Assembly (NCBI GenBank): GCA_937873245.1
Contig: CALMVY010000067.1
Span: forward strand, 1-31,879
Direction: 5' to 3'
Origin: an uncultured Arthrobacter sp.
Lineage (GTDB): Bacteria; Actinomycetota; Actinomycetes; Actinomycetales; Micrococcaceae
DNA length: 31,879 bases
The notes under the pieces are model-generated. The model searched no databases, had not been told where the DNA came from, and saw only the letters and a list, made by a program, of their open reading frames with translations. Made by a program: the position numbers and the translations under genes. Positions 7,425-14,639 of the stretch are shown here, in pieces. Position 1 is the stretch's first letter. The number at the start of each line of letters is the position of its first letter.

Positions 7425-8131
7425 GGTGTGCTCCTGTTGTCTGGGTCAAGGCCTGGGCGGCCGGTAAAGCGGTAGAGGCGGGGCGGGCGGTGCTTGCCGC
7501 CCTGCAGGTACTGGTCGGTTTCTTCGATCTCCGGCGTGGCCTTGACCTGCCGGCGGAAGTTGGCCGGGTCCAGCTCGCGGTCCAGGACGGCCTCGTAGAC
7601 CTCCCGGACCTGGGCGAGGGTGAAGTACTCGCCGAGCAGGTGGTATGCGATGGAGCCGTAGGCCATCTTGTTGCGGAGCCGCCAGAGCGCGTAGTCGATG
7701 ATCGCGTTGTGGTCGAAGGCCAGCTCGCCGAGCCGGTCGGCCCGGAACCACCTGACGTTTTCGGATTCGTCCGCGAGTGCGGCCTCAGTGGGCTGCACCA
7801 GGGCCCAGTACACAATCGAGACGACCCGCTGGGTGGGCGAACGGTGCAGGCCGCCGAAAGCGTAGAGCTGTTCAAGGTAGCTGGGCGCCAGACCCGTGGT
7901 CTCCCGCAGGTTCCGCGAGGCGGCATCCGGCAGGGACTCGGAATGGGTCAGCGGGCCGCCGGGCAGCGCCCACAGTCCCTTGAACGGTTCGCGGATCCGG
8001 CGCACCAGCGGGATCCACAGGGTGGGCCGTCCGGAGCGCTCACTGGGACGGAGGGCGAAGATCACCGTGGAAATGGCCAACGACGGCGGCGCGAACTGGC
8101 GCTCGGTGACGTTGGCGGCTGTTGTGTACAC
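7421..8131 (-). CDS. nrtR: NrtR-type NAD regulator (Nudix domain plus winged helix)
   Basis: A 236-residue protein with an N-terminal Nudix fold (about 15-145) and a C-terminal winged-helix region (about 150-225, from KMAYGSIAYHLLGEYFTL to RPPRLYRF), the layout of NrtR repressors of NAD metabolism. The Nudix box is degenerate: G59, E65, R73, E77 and G80 are kept, but two consensus glutamates are replaced (N74 and T78), so catalysis is probably lost while the fold may bind an ADP-ribose-type ligand. It is the first gene of the nad operon and overlaps nadA by 4 bases, so autoregulation is expected. The start is GTG at 8131, about 85 bases from the operator candidate; GGTGA upstream is a weak ribosome site. 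A plain Nudix hydrolase is less likely given the C-terminal domain and the context. Confidence 0.88.
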   Translation of the reverse strand: MYTTAANVTERQFAPPSLAISTVIFALRPSERSGRPTLWIPLVRRIREPFKGLWALPGGPLTHSESLPDAASRNLRETTGLAPSYLEQLYAFGGLHRSPTQRVVSIVYWALVQPTEAALADESENVRWFRADRLGELAFDHNAIIDYALWRLRNKMAYGSIAYHLLGEYFTLAQVREVYEAVLDRELDPANFRRQVKATPEIEETDQYLQGGKHRPPRLYRFTGRPGLDPDNRSTP

Positions 8132-8210
8132 GGTGGTTCACCCGGCATTCTCAGGCCCGGGCCTGTCCTCTGGGGACTGCCCGGACGGTTCCGGCCGGAC
8201 CGCCGGAATA

Positions 8211-8239
8211 GTTATAGTCAAATTGACTAGAACTAATTC
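8211..8239 (-). promoter_or_regulatory. Candidate nad operon promoter
   Basis: On the minus strand TATAAC (8211-8216) can serve as -10, with a poor -35, GAATTA (8234-8239), 17 bases upstream. The operator palindrome lies in the spacer and touches the -10, as expected for a repressor site. Confidence 0.45.
8215..8229. promoter_or_regulatory. NrtR operator candidate
   Basis: TAGTCAAATTGACTA is a 15-base palindrome (TAGTCAA and TTGACTA arms around a central A). It lies in the only AT-rich part of the intergenic region, just upstream of the nrtR-nad operon. I recall NrtR sites as short AT-rich palindromes with GTC/GAC half-sites of this kind. Assignment to NrtR is inferred from position and motif. 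Confidence 0.65.
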
Positions 8240-8338
8240 TACGACTTCAGCTGCCGGGCGCAAAATGTTTCAGGTCACACGCGGCTGCCGCTGGGCACGG
8301 ACCGGGCCCGCAAGGTGCCTCCCCGCCTACAACCCCAC

Positions 8339-8812
8339 TCAGCGTCCCCCGGCGGCGGCTTCCAGCAGCGGCAGGGTGCGGCCCTGGAAGTGCGTGTTGA
8401 GCACAATCACCGAGGACGAGCGCAACACAGTCCGGGTGGCGATCATGGCGTCGAGCACGCGCTGGAGGTCCGGGTTGGAACGCGCCGCAATGCGGGCCAT
8501 CAGGTCCGAACTGCCCGAGACGGTGTGGATTTCGATCAGCTCCGGGATCGCCGCGAGGGCCTCGACCACCGCGTCATGCCCCAAGTCCTGGTTGATCGTC
8601 AGGGAGCAGAACGCCACCACCGGAAAACCGAAATGCGCCGGATCAGGCTGCGGCACCCACGATCCAATGACTCCACTGTCCTGCATCCGGTCCAGCCGCG
8701 ACTGCACGGTAGCGCGGGCAACCTTGAGCACCCGGGAGGCTTCCAGCACGGAGGCCCGGGGCGAATCCGTGAAGAATCGGACAATTTTCGCGTCCAGAGC
8801 ATCAATGTCCAT
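8339..8812 (-). CDS. Lrp/AsnC family transcriptional regulator
   Basis: A 157-residue regulator with an N-terminal helix-turn-helix (DIDALDAKIVRFFTD, then ASRVLKVARATVQSRLDRM) and a C-terminal RAM/ACT-like ligand-binding domain (from about residue 65, with IHTVSGSSDLMARIAA). Lrp proteins form octamers or hexadecamers that sense amino acids. ATG 8812 is chosen over an upstream in-frame ATG at 8848 because a strong GGAGGA site (8821-8826) sits 8 bases before it. It is divergent from an amino acid permease gene, with the dehydrogenase operon beyond, so local control of amino acid uptake and breakdown is the natural inference. Confidence 0.9.
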   Translation of the reverse strand: MDIDALDAKIVRFFTDSPRASVLEASRVLKVARATVQSRLDRMQDSGVIGSWVPQPDPAHFGFPVVAFCSLTINQDLGHDAVVEALAAIPELIEIHTVSGSSDLMARIAARSNPDLQRVLDAMIATRTVLRSSSVIVLNTHFQGRTLPLLEAAAGGR

Positions 8813-8990
8813 CGAAACGGTCCTCCTGTAGCAGCATCCGCACGGCAAATCGCTACGGAAATCTCATTCACAGCCAACAAACTGTCACAATGCTCTCACG
8901 GTCCGGGGCGCGCCGACCCCGCCCGTTCACGGTAAATTCAATAGGTCCCATAAGGACTTACAGATCCAAACCACACAAAGGTTCGCCAGT

Positions 8991-10403
8991 ATGACAATGA
9001 AGTCCACCGCGGAGCGCCCCGGCCTGAAACTGGGCCACAGCATGAAGCCACGCCAACTCACCATGATGGGACTCGGCAGCGCCATCGGCGCCGGCCTGTT
9101 CCTGGGCTCGGGGGCCGGAGTCCAGGCCGCCGGACCCGCCGTCTTGATCTCCTACCTGGTCGCGGGAACCCTGATCATCCTTGTGATGTGGGCCCTCGGC
9201 GAAATGGCCGCCGCCAACCCCAACAGCGGCGCGTTTTCCGTCTACGCCGCGAAGGCCATGGGCCGGACCGCAGGTGCAACCGTGGGCTGGCTCTGGTGGC
9301 TGCAGCTGGTGGTGGTGATCGCCGCCGAGGCTCTCGGTGCCGCCGCCCTGCTTTTCACCGTCTGGCCGGTGGTCCCGGTCTGGGCCCTGTCCCTCATCTT
9401 CATGGTCGTGTTCACGGCGATCAACCTTGCCGGGGTGAAGAACTTCGGCGAGTTCGAGTTCTGGTTCGCCATCCTCAAGGTGGCCGCCATCCTGCTGTTC
9501 CTTGGCATCGGCGCCGCCCTGCTGCTGGGCTGGCTCCCTGACGTCGAATCCCCCGGCCTCGCCAACTTCACCGCAGATTTCGCCCCCGCCGGGCTGGGCG
9601 GCATCGCCACCGCTCTCTTCGTTGTGATCTTCGCTTTTGGCGGCACCGAGATTGTCAGTGTGGCCGCCGCCGAGACCGAGAACCCGCAGCACAGCGTGGG
9701 CCAGGCGATCCGCACCGTCGTCTGGCGGATCCTGGTCTTCTACATCGGCTCCGTGTTCGTCATCGCCGCTGTCCTTCCGTACACGTCCGAAGAACTGGCC
9801 TCACCGTTTGCCGGTGTCCTCAACGTGGCCGGCATCCCCGGCGCCGGTGCCGCCATCACGCTGGTGGCCGTCGTGGCGCTCCTCTCGGCCCTCAACGCAA
9901 ACCTGTACGGCGCGTCCCGGATGGTCTTCTCCCTGTCCGAACGCGGCGAAGCCCCCCGGTTCCTGTCAAAGATCAACAAGGCGCGCGTGCCGGTGCTCGC
10001 CGTCGGCGTCTCCGTGGCGTTCGGCTTCCTGGCCGCCGTGCTGGAACTGCTCTTCCCCGAGCAGATCCTTCCGGCGCTGTTCCAGCTGGTCGGCTCCACC
10101 TGCCTGCTGGTCTGGGGCTCCGCGCTGGTCTCCCAGCTGATCCTCCGCCGCCGCGCGGACCGCGAAGGCACCGTTCTCCCGCTGCGGATGAAGGGCTTCC
10201 CGGGACTGACCATCTTCGGACTGGTCCTCCTGGCCCTGATCTTCGCCGTCGGCTTCAGCAGCCCGGACAGCAGCAAGCAGCTCTTCAGCACCATCGCCCT
10301 GGTCGCCGGCATTGCCGCCGCCTGCTGGATCGGCGCCCGGCTCACCCGCAACCGCAGCGCGGCGCCGGCCGAGCAAGCCGACCCCGTCGACGTCGGGAAG
10401 TAG
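8991..10403 (+). CDS. APC-superfamily amino acid permease (AAT type)
   Basis: A 470-residue secondary transporter with about 12 predicted membrane helices. The start has the family block GLGSAIGAGLFLGSGAGVQAA (about residues 27-47), the unwound helix-1 region that binds substrate, followed by WALGEMAAANPNSGAFSVYA; AFGGTEIVSVAAAETENP in the middle is the helix 6 region. These marks fit the amino acid transporter branch that includes AroP, GabP and ProY; the substrate cannot be read from sequence. An AAAGG ribosome site (8977-8981) stands before ATG 8991; a second in-frame ATG at 8997 is possible. It is divergent from the Lrp gene with 178 bases between, which favours regulation by that protein. 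A large inverted repeat lies after its stop. Confidence 0.9.
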   Translation: MTMKSTAERPGLKLGHSMKPRQLTMMGLGSAIGAGLFLGSGAGVQAAGPAVLISYLVAGTLIILVMWALGEMAAANPNSGAFSVYAAKAMGRTAGATVGWLWWLQLVVVIAAEALGAAALLFTVWPVVPVWALSLIFMVVFTAINLAGVKNFGEFEFWFAILKVAAILLFLGIGAALLLGWLPDVESPGLANFTADFAPAGLGGIATALFVVIFAFGGTEIVSVAAAETENPQHSVGQAIRTVVWRILVFYIGSVFVIAAVLPYTSEELASPFAGVLNVAGIPGAGAAITLVAVVALLSALNANLYGASRMVFSLSERGEAPRFLSKINKARVPVLAVGVSVAFGFLAAVLELLFPEQILPALFQLVGSTCLLVWGSALVSQLILRRRADREGTVLPLRMKGFPGLTIFGLVLLALIFAVGFSSPDSSKQLFSTIALVAGIAAACWIGARLTRNRSAAPAEQADPVDVGK

Positions 10404-10421
10404 CGGGTCGAAGGCACATCA

Positions 10422-10491
10422 ACTGACCAGACTGCACAAACTGTAAAGCCGGACGCCCGCCCTTCTGGCACTCTTGTGCAGTCTGGTCAGT
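10422..10491. repeat. Perfect 18-bp inverted repeat with 34-base spacer
   Basis: Left arm 10422-10439 (ACTGACCAGACTGCACAA) and right arm 10474-10491 (TTGTGCAGTCTGGTCAGT) are exact reverse complements, separated by 34 bases and followed by TTTT. It lies between the permease stop and the promoter of the dehydrogenase operon. It could be a long-stem terminator for the permease or a pair of facing protein-binding sites. Confidence 0.85.
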
Positions 10492-10505
10492 CTTTTGCCG
10501 GCTGA

Positions 10506-10534
10506 TTGCCCACCGCCCCGCCGGTGACTAGGGT
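10506..10534 (+). promoter_or_regulatory. Promoter of the 2-oxoacid dehydrogenase operon
   Basis: TTGCCC (10506-10511) and TAGGGT (10529-10534) are separated by 17 bases, and ATG 10542 follows 7 bases after the -10. This predicts a leaderless transcript and is the best-formed promoter among the leaderless candidates in the window. Confidence 0.55.
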
Positions 10535-10541
10535 CACAGCC

Positions 10542-11588
10542 ATGGATACACTTCCCGTGGCTTCCGGCGTCGCCGCCGAACCGCTCACTCCCGCCCAGCT
10601 CCGCGAGCTCTATTCGCTGATGGTGGCCGTCCGCCACCTCGACACCTCAGCCATCGCCTGGCAGCGCCAGGGCATCATCCCCGGCTACGCGCCCGAACTT
10701 GGCCAGGAGGCGGCCCAGGTGGGCAGCGGCTACGCCGTCGACATCACCCGGGACTTCGTCTTCCCCACCTACCGCGAGATGGGCGTCGCCCGCACCATGG
10801 GCGTCGACATGGTGGCATACATGTCCACCCACAAGGCCACCTGGCACGGCGGCCTCTACGACCCGCTGGAATCCCGGCTCGCCCCGATCCAGGCCGTCGT
10901 GGGCGGCTCCGTGCTGCACGCCGTCGGCTGGGCACACGGGCAGACGCTGGCCGGTACCGCCGATGGCAAGCTTGGCGTCGCCATGACGTACTTCGGCGAC
11001 GGCGCCTCCTCCCAGGGCGACGTCCACGAAGCCCTGAACTTCGCCGCCGTGATGAAGGCCCCGGTGGTGTTCTTCGTCCAGAACAACGGCTGGGCCATCT
11101 CGGTCCCCACCGAACGCCAGGTGGCCGGCGGCTCCGTCGCCGCCCGCGCCGCCGGCTACGGCATGCCGGCCCTGCAGATCGACGGGGACGACGTCGTCGC
11201 CGTCGTCGAGGCCACCCGGCGCGCCTTTGCGCACGCCCGGGCCGGCAACGGCCCCGTGCTCATCGAGGCCATGACGTACCGCCGCGGCCCGCACTCGACC
11301 TCCGATGACCCGGGCCGTTACCGCTCCCTCGACGAGGAGCGCGATGGCGCCGGCGCCGACCCGCTGGAACGCTTCCGCCAGCGGCTGCTCGCCGACGGCA
11401 TCGCCGACGAGGCGTTCTTCGCCGAGGCCCTCGCCGCGGCCAAGGCCGAGGAGGAACAGATCCGCACCGGCATCCAGGCCCTCGAATCCCGCCCCGGCAC
11501 CGAAATGTTTGACCTGGTCTTCCAGGAAACCACCCCTGCCCTGCAGGCCCAGGCCGCCAACTGGCGCGAGGAGTCCGAACATGTCTAA
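10542..11588 (+). CDS. 2-oxoacid dehydrogenase E1 component, alpha subunit
   Basis: A 348-residue thiamine diphosphate enzyme subunit of the pyruvate/branched-chain/acetoin dehydrogenase group, which decarboxylates a 2-oxoacid (or cleaves acetoin) and passes the acyl unit to a lipoyl group. The cofactor motif runs from GDG (152-154) to NN (181-182): TYFGDGASSQGDVHEALNFA, then FFVQNNGWAISVP. The phosphorylation-loop region YRRGPHSTSDDPGRYR is typical. ATG 10542 fits the promoter spacing; a TTG at 10506 in the same frame is less likely. The stop overlaps E1 beta by 8 bases. Lrp and permease neighbours favour a branched-chain or other amino acid-derived oxoacid, while the lipoyl/hydrolase partners recall acetoin dehydrogenase, so I leave the substrate open. 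Confidence 0.88.
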   Translation: MDTLPVASGVAAEPLTPAQLRELYSLMVAVRHLDTSAIAWQRQGIIPGYAPELGQEAAQVGSGYAVDITRDFVFPTYREMGVARTMGVDMVAYMSTHKATWHGGLYDPLESRLAPIQAVVGGSVLHAVGWAHGQTLAGTADGKLGVAMTYFGDGASSQGDVHEALNFAAVMKAPVVFFVQNNGWAISVPTERQVAGGSVAARAAGYGMPALQIDGDDVVAVVEATRRAFAHARAGNGPVLIEAMTYRRGPHSTSDDPGRYRSLDEERDGAGADPLERFRQRLLADGIADEAFFAEALAAAKAEEEQIRTGIQALESRPGTEMFDLVFQETTPALQAQAANWREESEHV

Positions 11589-12657
11589 CTCGATTCTCGA
11601 AGGCAGAGACGCCGCAGGCGAGAGCAGTGCCCCCACTCTTGCCGGGGGCGCTCCCGAAAACACTGACGCCGCAACCACCACCGTGATGTCCATGCAGCAG
11701 GCGCTCAACCGGGCCCTCGACGAGGTGCTCGCCGAGAACCCGAAGGCCGTCATCTTCGGCGAGGACTGCGGCCGGCTCGGCGGCGTGTTCCGCATCACCG
11801 ACGGCCTGCAGGCCAAGCACGGCGGGCAGCGCGTCTTCGACACCCCGCTGGCGGAGTCCGGCATCCTCGGCATGTCCGTGGGCCTGGCGATGGCCGGCTT
11901 CCACCCCATCCCCGAAGTCCAGTTCGACGGCTTCGCCTACCCCGCGATCAACCAGATTGTCTGCCAGATCGCCCGGATGAACTACCGCAGCCGCGGCACC
12001 CTGCCGATGCCCATCACGCTGCGGGTTCCCAGTTTCGGCGGCATCCGCGCCCCCGAACACCACGGCGAAAGCCTCGAGGCGCTCTTCGCGCACGTCCCGG
12101 GCCTGAAGGTGGTCTCGCCGTCGAACCCGCACGAGGCATACCACCTGCTCAAGTACGCCGCCACGCGGCCGGACCCGGTGATCTTCATGGAACCGAAGTC
12201 CCGCTACTGGCAGAAGGGCGACGTCGACACCGCAGCCGGCGGCGCCTCCACCGGCGCGAAGGTCATGCGCGAAGGCCGCCACCTCACGCTGGTCGCGTGG
12301 GGTGCCATGGTGGCGCGCTGCCTCCAGGTGGCCGAGCTCGCCGCGGAGGACGGAATCGACATCGAGGTCCTGGACCTGCGCTGGCTCAAGCCCATCGACG
12401 CCGAGGCGCTGGCCGCCTCCGTGCGCAAGACGCGCCGCGCCGTCGTCGTCCATGAGGCGCCGCTGACGTCCGGGCTGGGCGCCGAGGTGGCACAGCTGAT
12501 CACGCAGTCCTGCTTTGGCACCCTCAAGGCTCCGGTGGAGCGCGTCACCGGCTTCGACGTCCCGTACCCTTCGGGGGACCTGGAAGATGAATACATCCCG
12601 AACATTGACCGGATCCTCTTCGGGATCCAGCGAGTATTGGAGTACAAACGTGGCTGA
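11581..12657 (+). CDS. 2-oxoacid dehydrogenase E1 component, beta subunit
   Basis: A 358-residue partner of the preceding E1 alpha; together they form an alpha2beta2 thiamine diphosphate enzyme. Recognisable parts are MSMQQALNRALDEVLAENP, FGEDCGRLGGVFRITDGL, FDTPLAESGILGMSVGLAMA, EVQFDGFAYPAINQI, RVPSFGGIRAPEHHGES and the C-terminal transketolase-type domain with VLDLRWLKPIDAEAL and VVVHEAPLTSGLGAEVA. Residues 1-36 are a Ser/Ala/Gly-rich extension before conserved sequence begins; an in-frame ATG just before MQQALN is an alternative start. ATG 11581 lies in the 8-base overlap with E1 alpha (ATGTCTAA), and its stop overlaps the lipoyl gene by another 8 bases (GTGGCTGA), so these genes are translationally coupled. 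Confidence 0.9.
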   Translation: MSNSILEGRDAAGESSAPTLAGGAPENTDAATTTVMSMQQALNRALDEVLAENPKAVIFGEDCGRLGGVFRITDGLQAKHGGQRVFDTPLAESGILGMSVGLAMAGFHPIPEVQFDGFAYPAINQIVCQIARMNYRSRGTLPMPITLRVPSFGGIRAPEHHGESLEALFAHVPGLKVVSPSNPHEAYHLLKYAATRPDPVIFMEPKSRYWQKGDVDTAAGGASTGAKVMREGRHLTLVAWGAMVARCLQVAELAAEDGIDIEVLDLRWLKPIDAEALAASVRKTRRAVVVHEAPLTSGLGAEVAQLITQSCFGTLKAPVERVTGFDVPYPSGDLEDEYIPNIDRILFGIQRVLEYKRG

Positions 12658-12979
12658 AATTTCCTTTCCGCTTCCGGACCTCGGCGAAGGCCTGATCGAG
12701 GCGACCGTGCTGGAATGGCTCGTGGAACCCGGCGACCAGGTGGAGCGGAACCAGCCCCTCGTCGAGGTGGAAACCACCAAATCCGCCGTTGAATTGCCCA
12801 GCCCGCAGGCAGGTAAGGTTGTGCGTATCCACGGCGGGCCCGGCGACAAGATCAATGTCGGCGAGCCCCTGATTGTGTTCGAGGTGCCGGACAACACCGC
12901 CGGCATCGTGGGCACCGTCCCGAAGGAAGAGGCACCGAAGCGCCGGGTCCGCCTGAGCGCCGTACTTGATGAGGACTGA
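12650..12979 (+). CDS. Stand-alone lipoyl-domain protein
   Basis: A 109-residue protein that is essentially one lipoyl domain. ISFPLPDLGEGLIEATVLEW (4-23) is the classic start of an E2 lipoyl domain; the lysine to be lipoylated is K44 in VEVETTKSAVELPSP. After the domain (about residue 80) there is only a charged tail, PKEEAPKRRVRLSAVLDED. No peripheral-subunit-binding domain and no acyltransferase core follow, so it cannot form an E2 core by itself. It should carry the acyl unit made by E1. The start is GTG at 12650 in an 8-base overlap with E1 beta. The next gene, an alpha/beta hydrolase, starts 4 bases after its stop. In AcoC-type acetoin dehydrogenase proteins a lipoyl domain and an alpha/beta hydrolase domain occur in one chain, so this may be the split form. 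Confidence 0.85.
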   Translation: MAEISFPLPDLGEGLIEATVLEWLVEPGDQVERNQPLVEVETTKSAVELPSPQAGKVVRIHGGPGDKINVGEPLIVFEVPDNTAGIVGTVPKEEAPKRRVRLSAVLDED

Positions 12980-12983
12980 CACC

Positions 12984-13811
12984 ATGAGCGGCAGACACAC
13001 CGGCGAACAGCATTCGCACACCGTCGAGGGCACCGACCCCCAACTGTATGTGGGTGTCCACGAGCCCGCGTCCGACGCCGGACTGCGGCCGGTGCTGCTG
13101 CTGCACGGATTCTCTTCCTCCTCCAAACTCAACTGGGAGGACAGCGGCTGGATCACCGCCCTGCTGGAGGCAGGCCGCCGGGTCATCACGGTGGACCTGC
13201 CCGGCCACGGCCGCAGCGGCGCCCCCGAGGACCTGGACTCCTACGCCCCCAGCAGGATCCGCGCGGACCTGCTGCAGATCGCGTTCGATTCGGGCGTCCG
13301 CCCCCTGCGCGACGGCGACCCGTCCAGCGGACTAGACCTGATCGGCTACTCGCTCGGCTCCCGGCTCGCCTGGGAGTTCGGCGCCACCCAGCATGAGCTG
13401 GTGCACCGGCTGGTCCTGGGCGGCCCTAACGTCGCAGACCCGCTGGCCGATTTCGACCTCGTTGCCGCCCAGCGCTATCTGGCCGACGGGACCCCGATTT
13501 CCGACGCGTCCACTGCCGGGCTCCTGAAGATGGCCCAGATGCTGCCCAGCAACAACATCTTCTCGCTGCTGTCCCTCGTGGAGGCGATCAAGAGCGAGCC
13601 GTTCGACCCCGCCGAGGCCGTGCCGCGCATGCCGATGCTGCTCGTGGCCGGCGAGAAGGACGAGCGGGCGGCCTCCATGCCGGAGCTTGCGGCGCTCGGC
13701 GCCCAAGCCGGGGCCATGGTGGAACAGCTCGTCCTGCCCGGCCGCAACCACACCAACGCCATCACCAGCCGGGCCTTCAAGCAGGGGGCCGTCAGCTTCC
13801 TGGGCGTCTAG
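12984..13811 (+). CDS. Alpha/beta hydrolase of the dehydrogenase operon
   Basis: A 275-residue alpha/beta hydrolase with a complete apparent triad: nucleophile S123 in LIGYSLGSRLAW, acid D226 in LVAGEKDERAA and H256 in PGRNHTNAI; HG at 41-42 in LLLHGFSSSS gives the oxyanion hole. The cap region is about residues 150-210. There is no signal peptide. ATG 12984 is chosen because GAGGA (12971-12975), inside the last codons of the lipoyl gene, stands 8 bases before it; starts at 12966 or 12969 would lack this. It ends the operon E1 alpha, E1 beta, lipoyl protein, hydrolase. By analogy with the C-terminal part of AcoC it may accept or release the acyl group from the lipoyl arm; an independent esterase role is the alternative. 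Confidence 0.8.
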   Translation: MSGRHTGEQHSHTVEGTDPQLYVGVHEPASDAGLRPVLLLHGFSSSSKLNWEDSGWITALLEAGRRVITVDLPGHGRSGAPEDLDSYAPSRIRADLLQIAFDSGVRPLRDGDPSSGLDLIGYSLGSRLAWEFGATQHELVHRLVLGGPNVADPLADFDLVAAQRYLADGTPISDASTAGLLKMAQMLPSNNIFSLLSLVEAIKSEPFDPAEAVPRMPMLLVAGEKDERAASMPELAALGAQAGAMVEQLVLPGRNHTNAITSRAFKQGAVSFLGV

Positions 13812-13829
13812 TCCCCCGCCTCCCCAACG

Positions 13830-13892
13830 CAACGCGGGGTCAGTTCCAGCCCATCCGCACCACTCCGACGGGCCGGATCTGACCCCGCGTTG
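13830..13892. repeat. Dispersed palindrome, copy 1
   Basis: Arms CAACGCGGGGTCAG (13830-13843) and CTGACCCCGCGTTG (13879-13892) are exact reverse complements. The 35-base interior also pairs partly (TCCAGCCC with GGGCCGGA). It lies between the hydrolase stop and the phosphoribosyltransferase promoter. Related copies are at 14640-14702 and 25226-25291. Confidence 0.85.
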
Positions 13893-13933
13893 GTTTAACC
13901 CGACCGAGTCTCGCCCGGCGGACCCCGCGGACG

Positions 13934-13939
13934 TAGGCT
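13934..13939 (+). promoter_or_regulatory. -10 candidate of the phosphoribosyltransferase
   Basis: TAGGCT stands about 40 bases before ATG 13979, which would give a short leader containing the GAGGGA ribosome site. No good -35 is seen. Confidence 0.25.
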
Positions 13940-13978
13940 GGCCGCAACACACTGGGCGGGAACCGGAAGAGGGACGCC

Positions 13979-14635
13979 ATGGGCATGCGCTTCACAGACC
14001 GAGGGCAGGCCGGCAGGCTCCTGGCCGCCGCCCTCCCCCAGTTCCGCGGACGCCCGGACACCGTGGTGCTGGGCCTCGCGTGCGGCGGGGTCCCGGTTGC
14101 GGCCGAGGCCGCCGCATCGCTCCAGCTGCCCTGGGACGTGCTGCCGGTGCGCAAACTGGGGATTCCCGGACTCGGGGAGACGGCATTCGGTGCGCTGGCC
14201 GCCGTCGACGGCCGGGTGGTGCGCGTGCTGAACCGTCCCCTGGTGGCCCGGCTCCTGGATATTGGCGTCCGCCAGTCCGCGCTGGATGCGGTGGAAAACG
14301 CCGAACGGGCAGAACTGGAGCGCCGCGCCGTAGTGTATCCGGGGCCGCGACTGCCCCTGACCGGCAAAACCGTAATCGTTGCCGATGACGGGCTGGCCAC
14401 CGGAGCGACCATGCGGGCCGCCGTCGAGGCCGTACGGGCGGCCGGTGCGGCCACCGTCGTCGTCGGCGTTCCCGTCGCGTCGCTTGAGGCACAGTCGTCA
14501 CTGCAGCCGCTCGCCGACGCCGTCTTCAGCCTGTTGATTCCCGGCCAGTTCCGAGCCGTCGGCAGCTACTACCGCGCCTTCCGGCACGTGCGGGACGACG
14601 ACGTCGTCCGGCTGCTGGGTGCCCGGCCCGCCTGA
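13979..14635 (+). CDS. Phosphoribosyltransferase-family protein
   Basis: A 218-residue type I phosphoribosyltransferase fold. The PRPP-binding loop is VIVADDGLATGATMRAA (about 132-148), with the paired acidic residues and TGAT turn of the family. Near the N-terminus VLGLACGGVPVAAEAA is the usual phosphate loop, and LPVRKLGIPGLGETAFGA fits the branch often annotated as predicted phosphoribosyltransferase of unknown substrate. No base-specificity residues can be assigned, and some members may not be true transferases. AGAGGGA stands upstream of ATG 13979. The gene is alone on its strand and enclosed by two copies of the dispersed palindrome; a hairpin terminator follows the second. Confidence 0.85.
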   Translation: MGMRFTDRGQAGRLLAAALPQFRGRPDTVVLGLACGGVPVAAEAAASLQLPWDVLPVRKLGIPGLGETAFGALAAVDGRVVRVLNRPLVARLLDIGVRQSALDAVENAERAELERRAVVYPGPRLPLTGKTVIVADDGLATGATMRAAVEAVRAAGAATVVVGVPVASLEAQSSLQPLADAVFSLLIPGQFRAVGSYYRAFRHVRDDDVVRLLGARPA

Positions 14636-14639
14636 ACAG

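Larger units (their letters stand above)
8132..8338. other. Intergenic region upstream of the nad operon
   Basis: 207 bases between the nrtR start and the 3' end of the Lrp gene, both on the minus strand. The only clear structure is the AT-rich block at 8205-8245 carrying the operator and promoter candidates. The rest is GC-rich; I see no gene or strong hairpin in it. Confidence 0.6.

Noticed and set aside
6243..7475. A 410-codon + strand open frame opposite nadA
   Set aside because: It is antisense to a strongly conserved enzyme gene and has no recognisable domain.
8813..8848. Longer Lrp start at 8848
   Set aside because: The strong GGAGGA site lies inside this stretch, 8 bases before ATG 8812, and the additional Cys/Arg-rich residues are not family-like.
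12966..12983. Starts TTG 12966 or ATG 12969 for the alpha/beta hydrolase
   Set aside because: GAGGA at 12971-12975 stands correctly only for ATG 12984.
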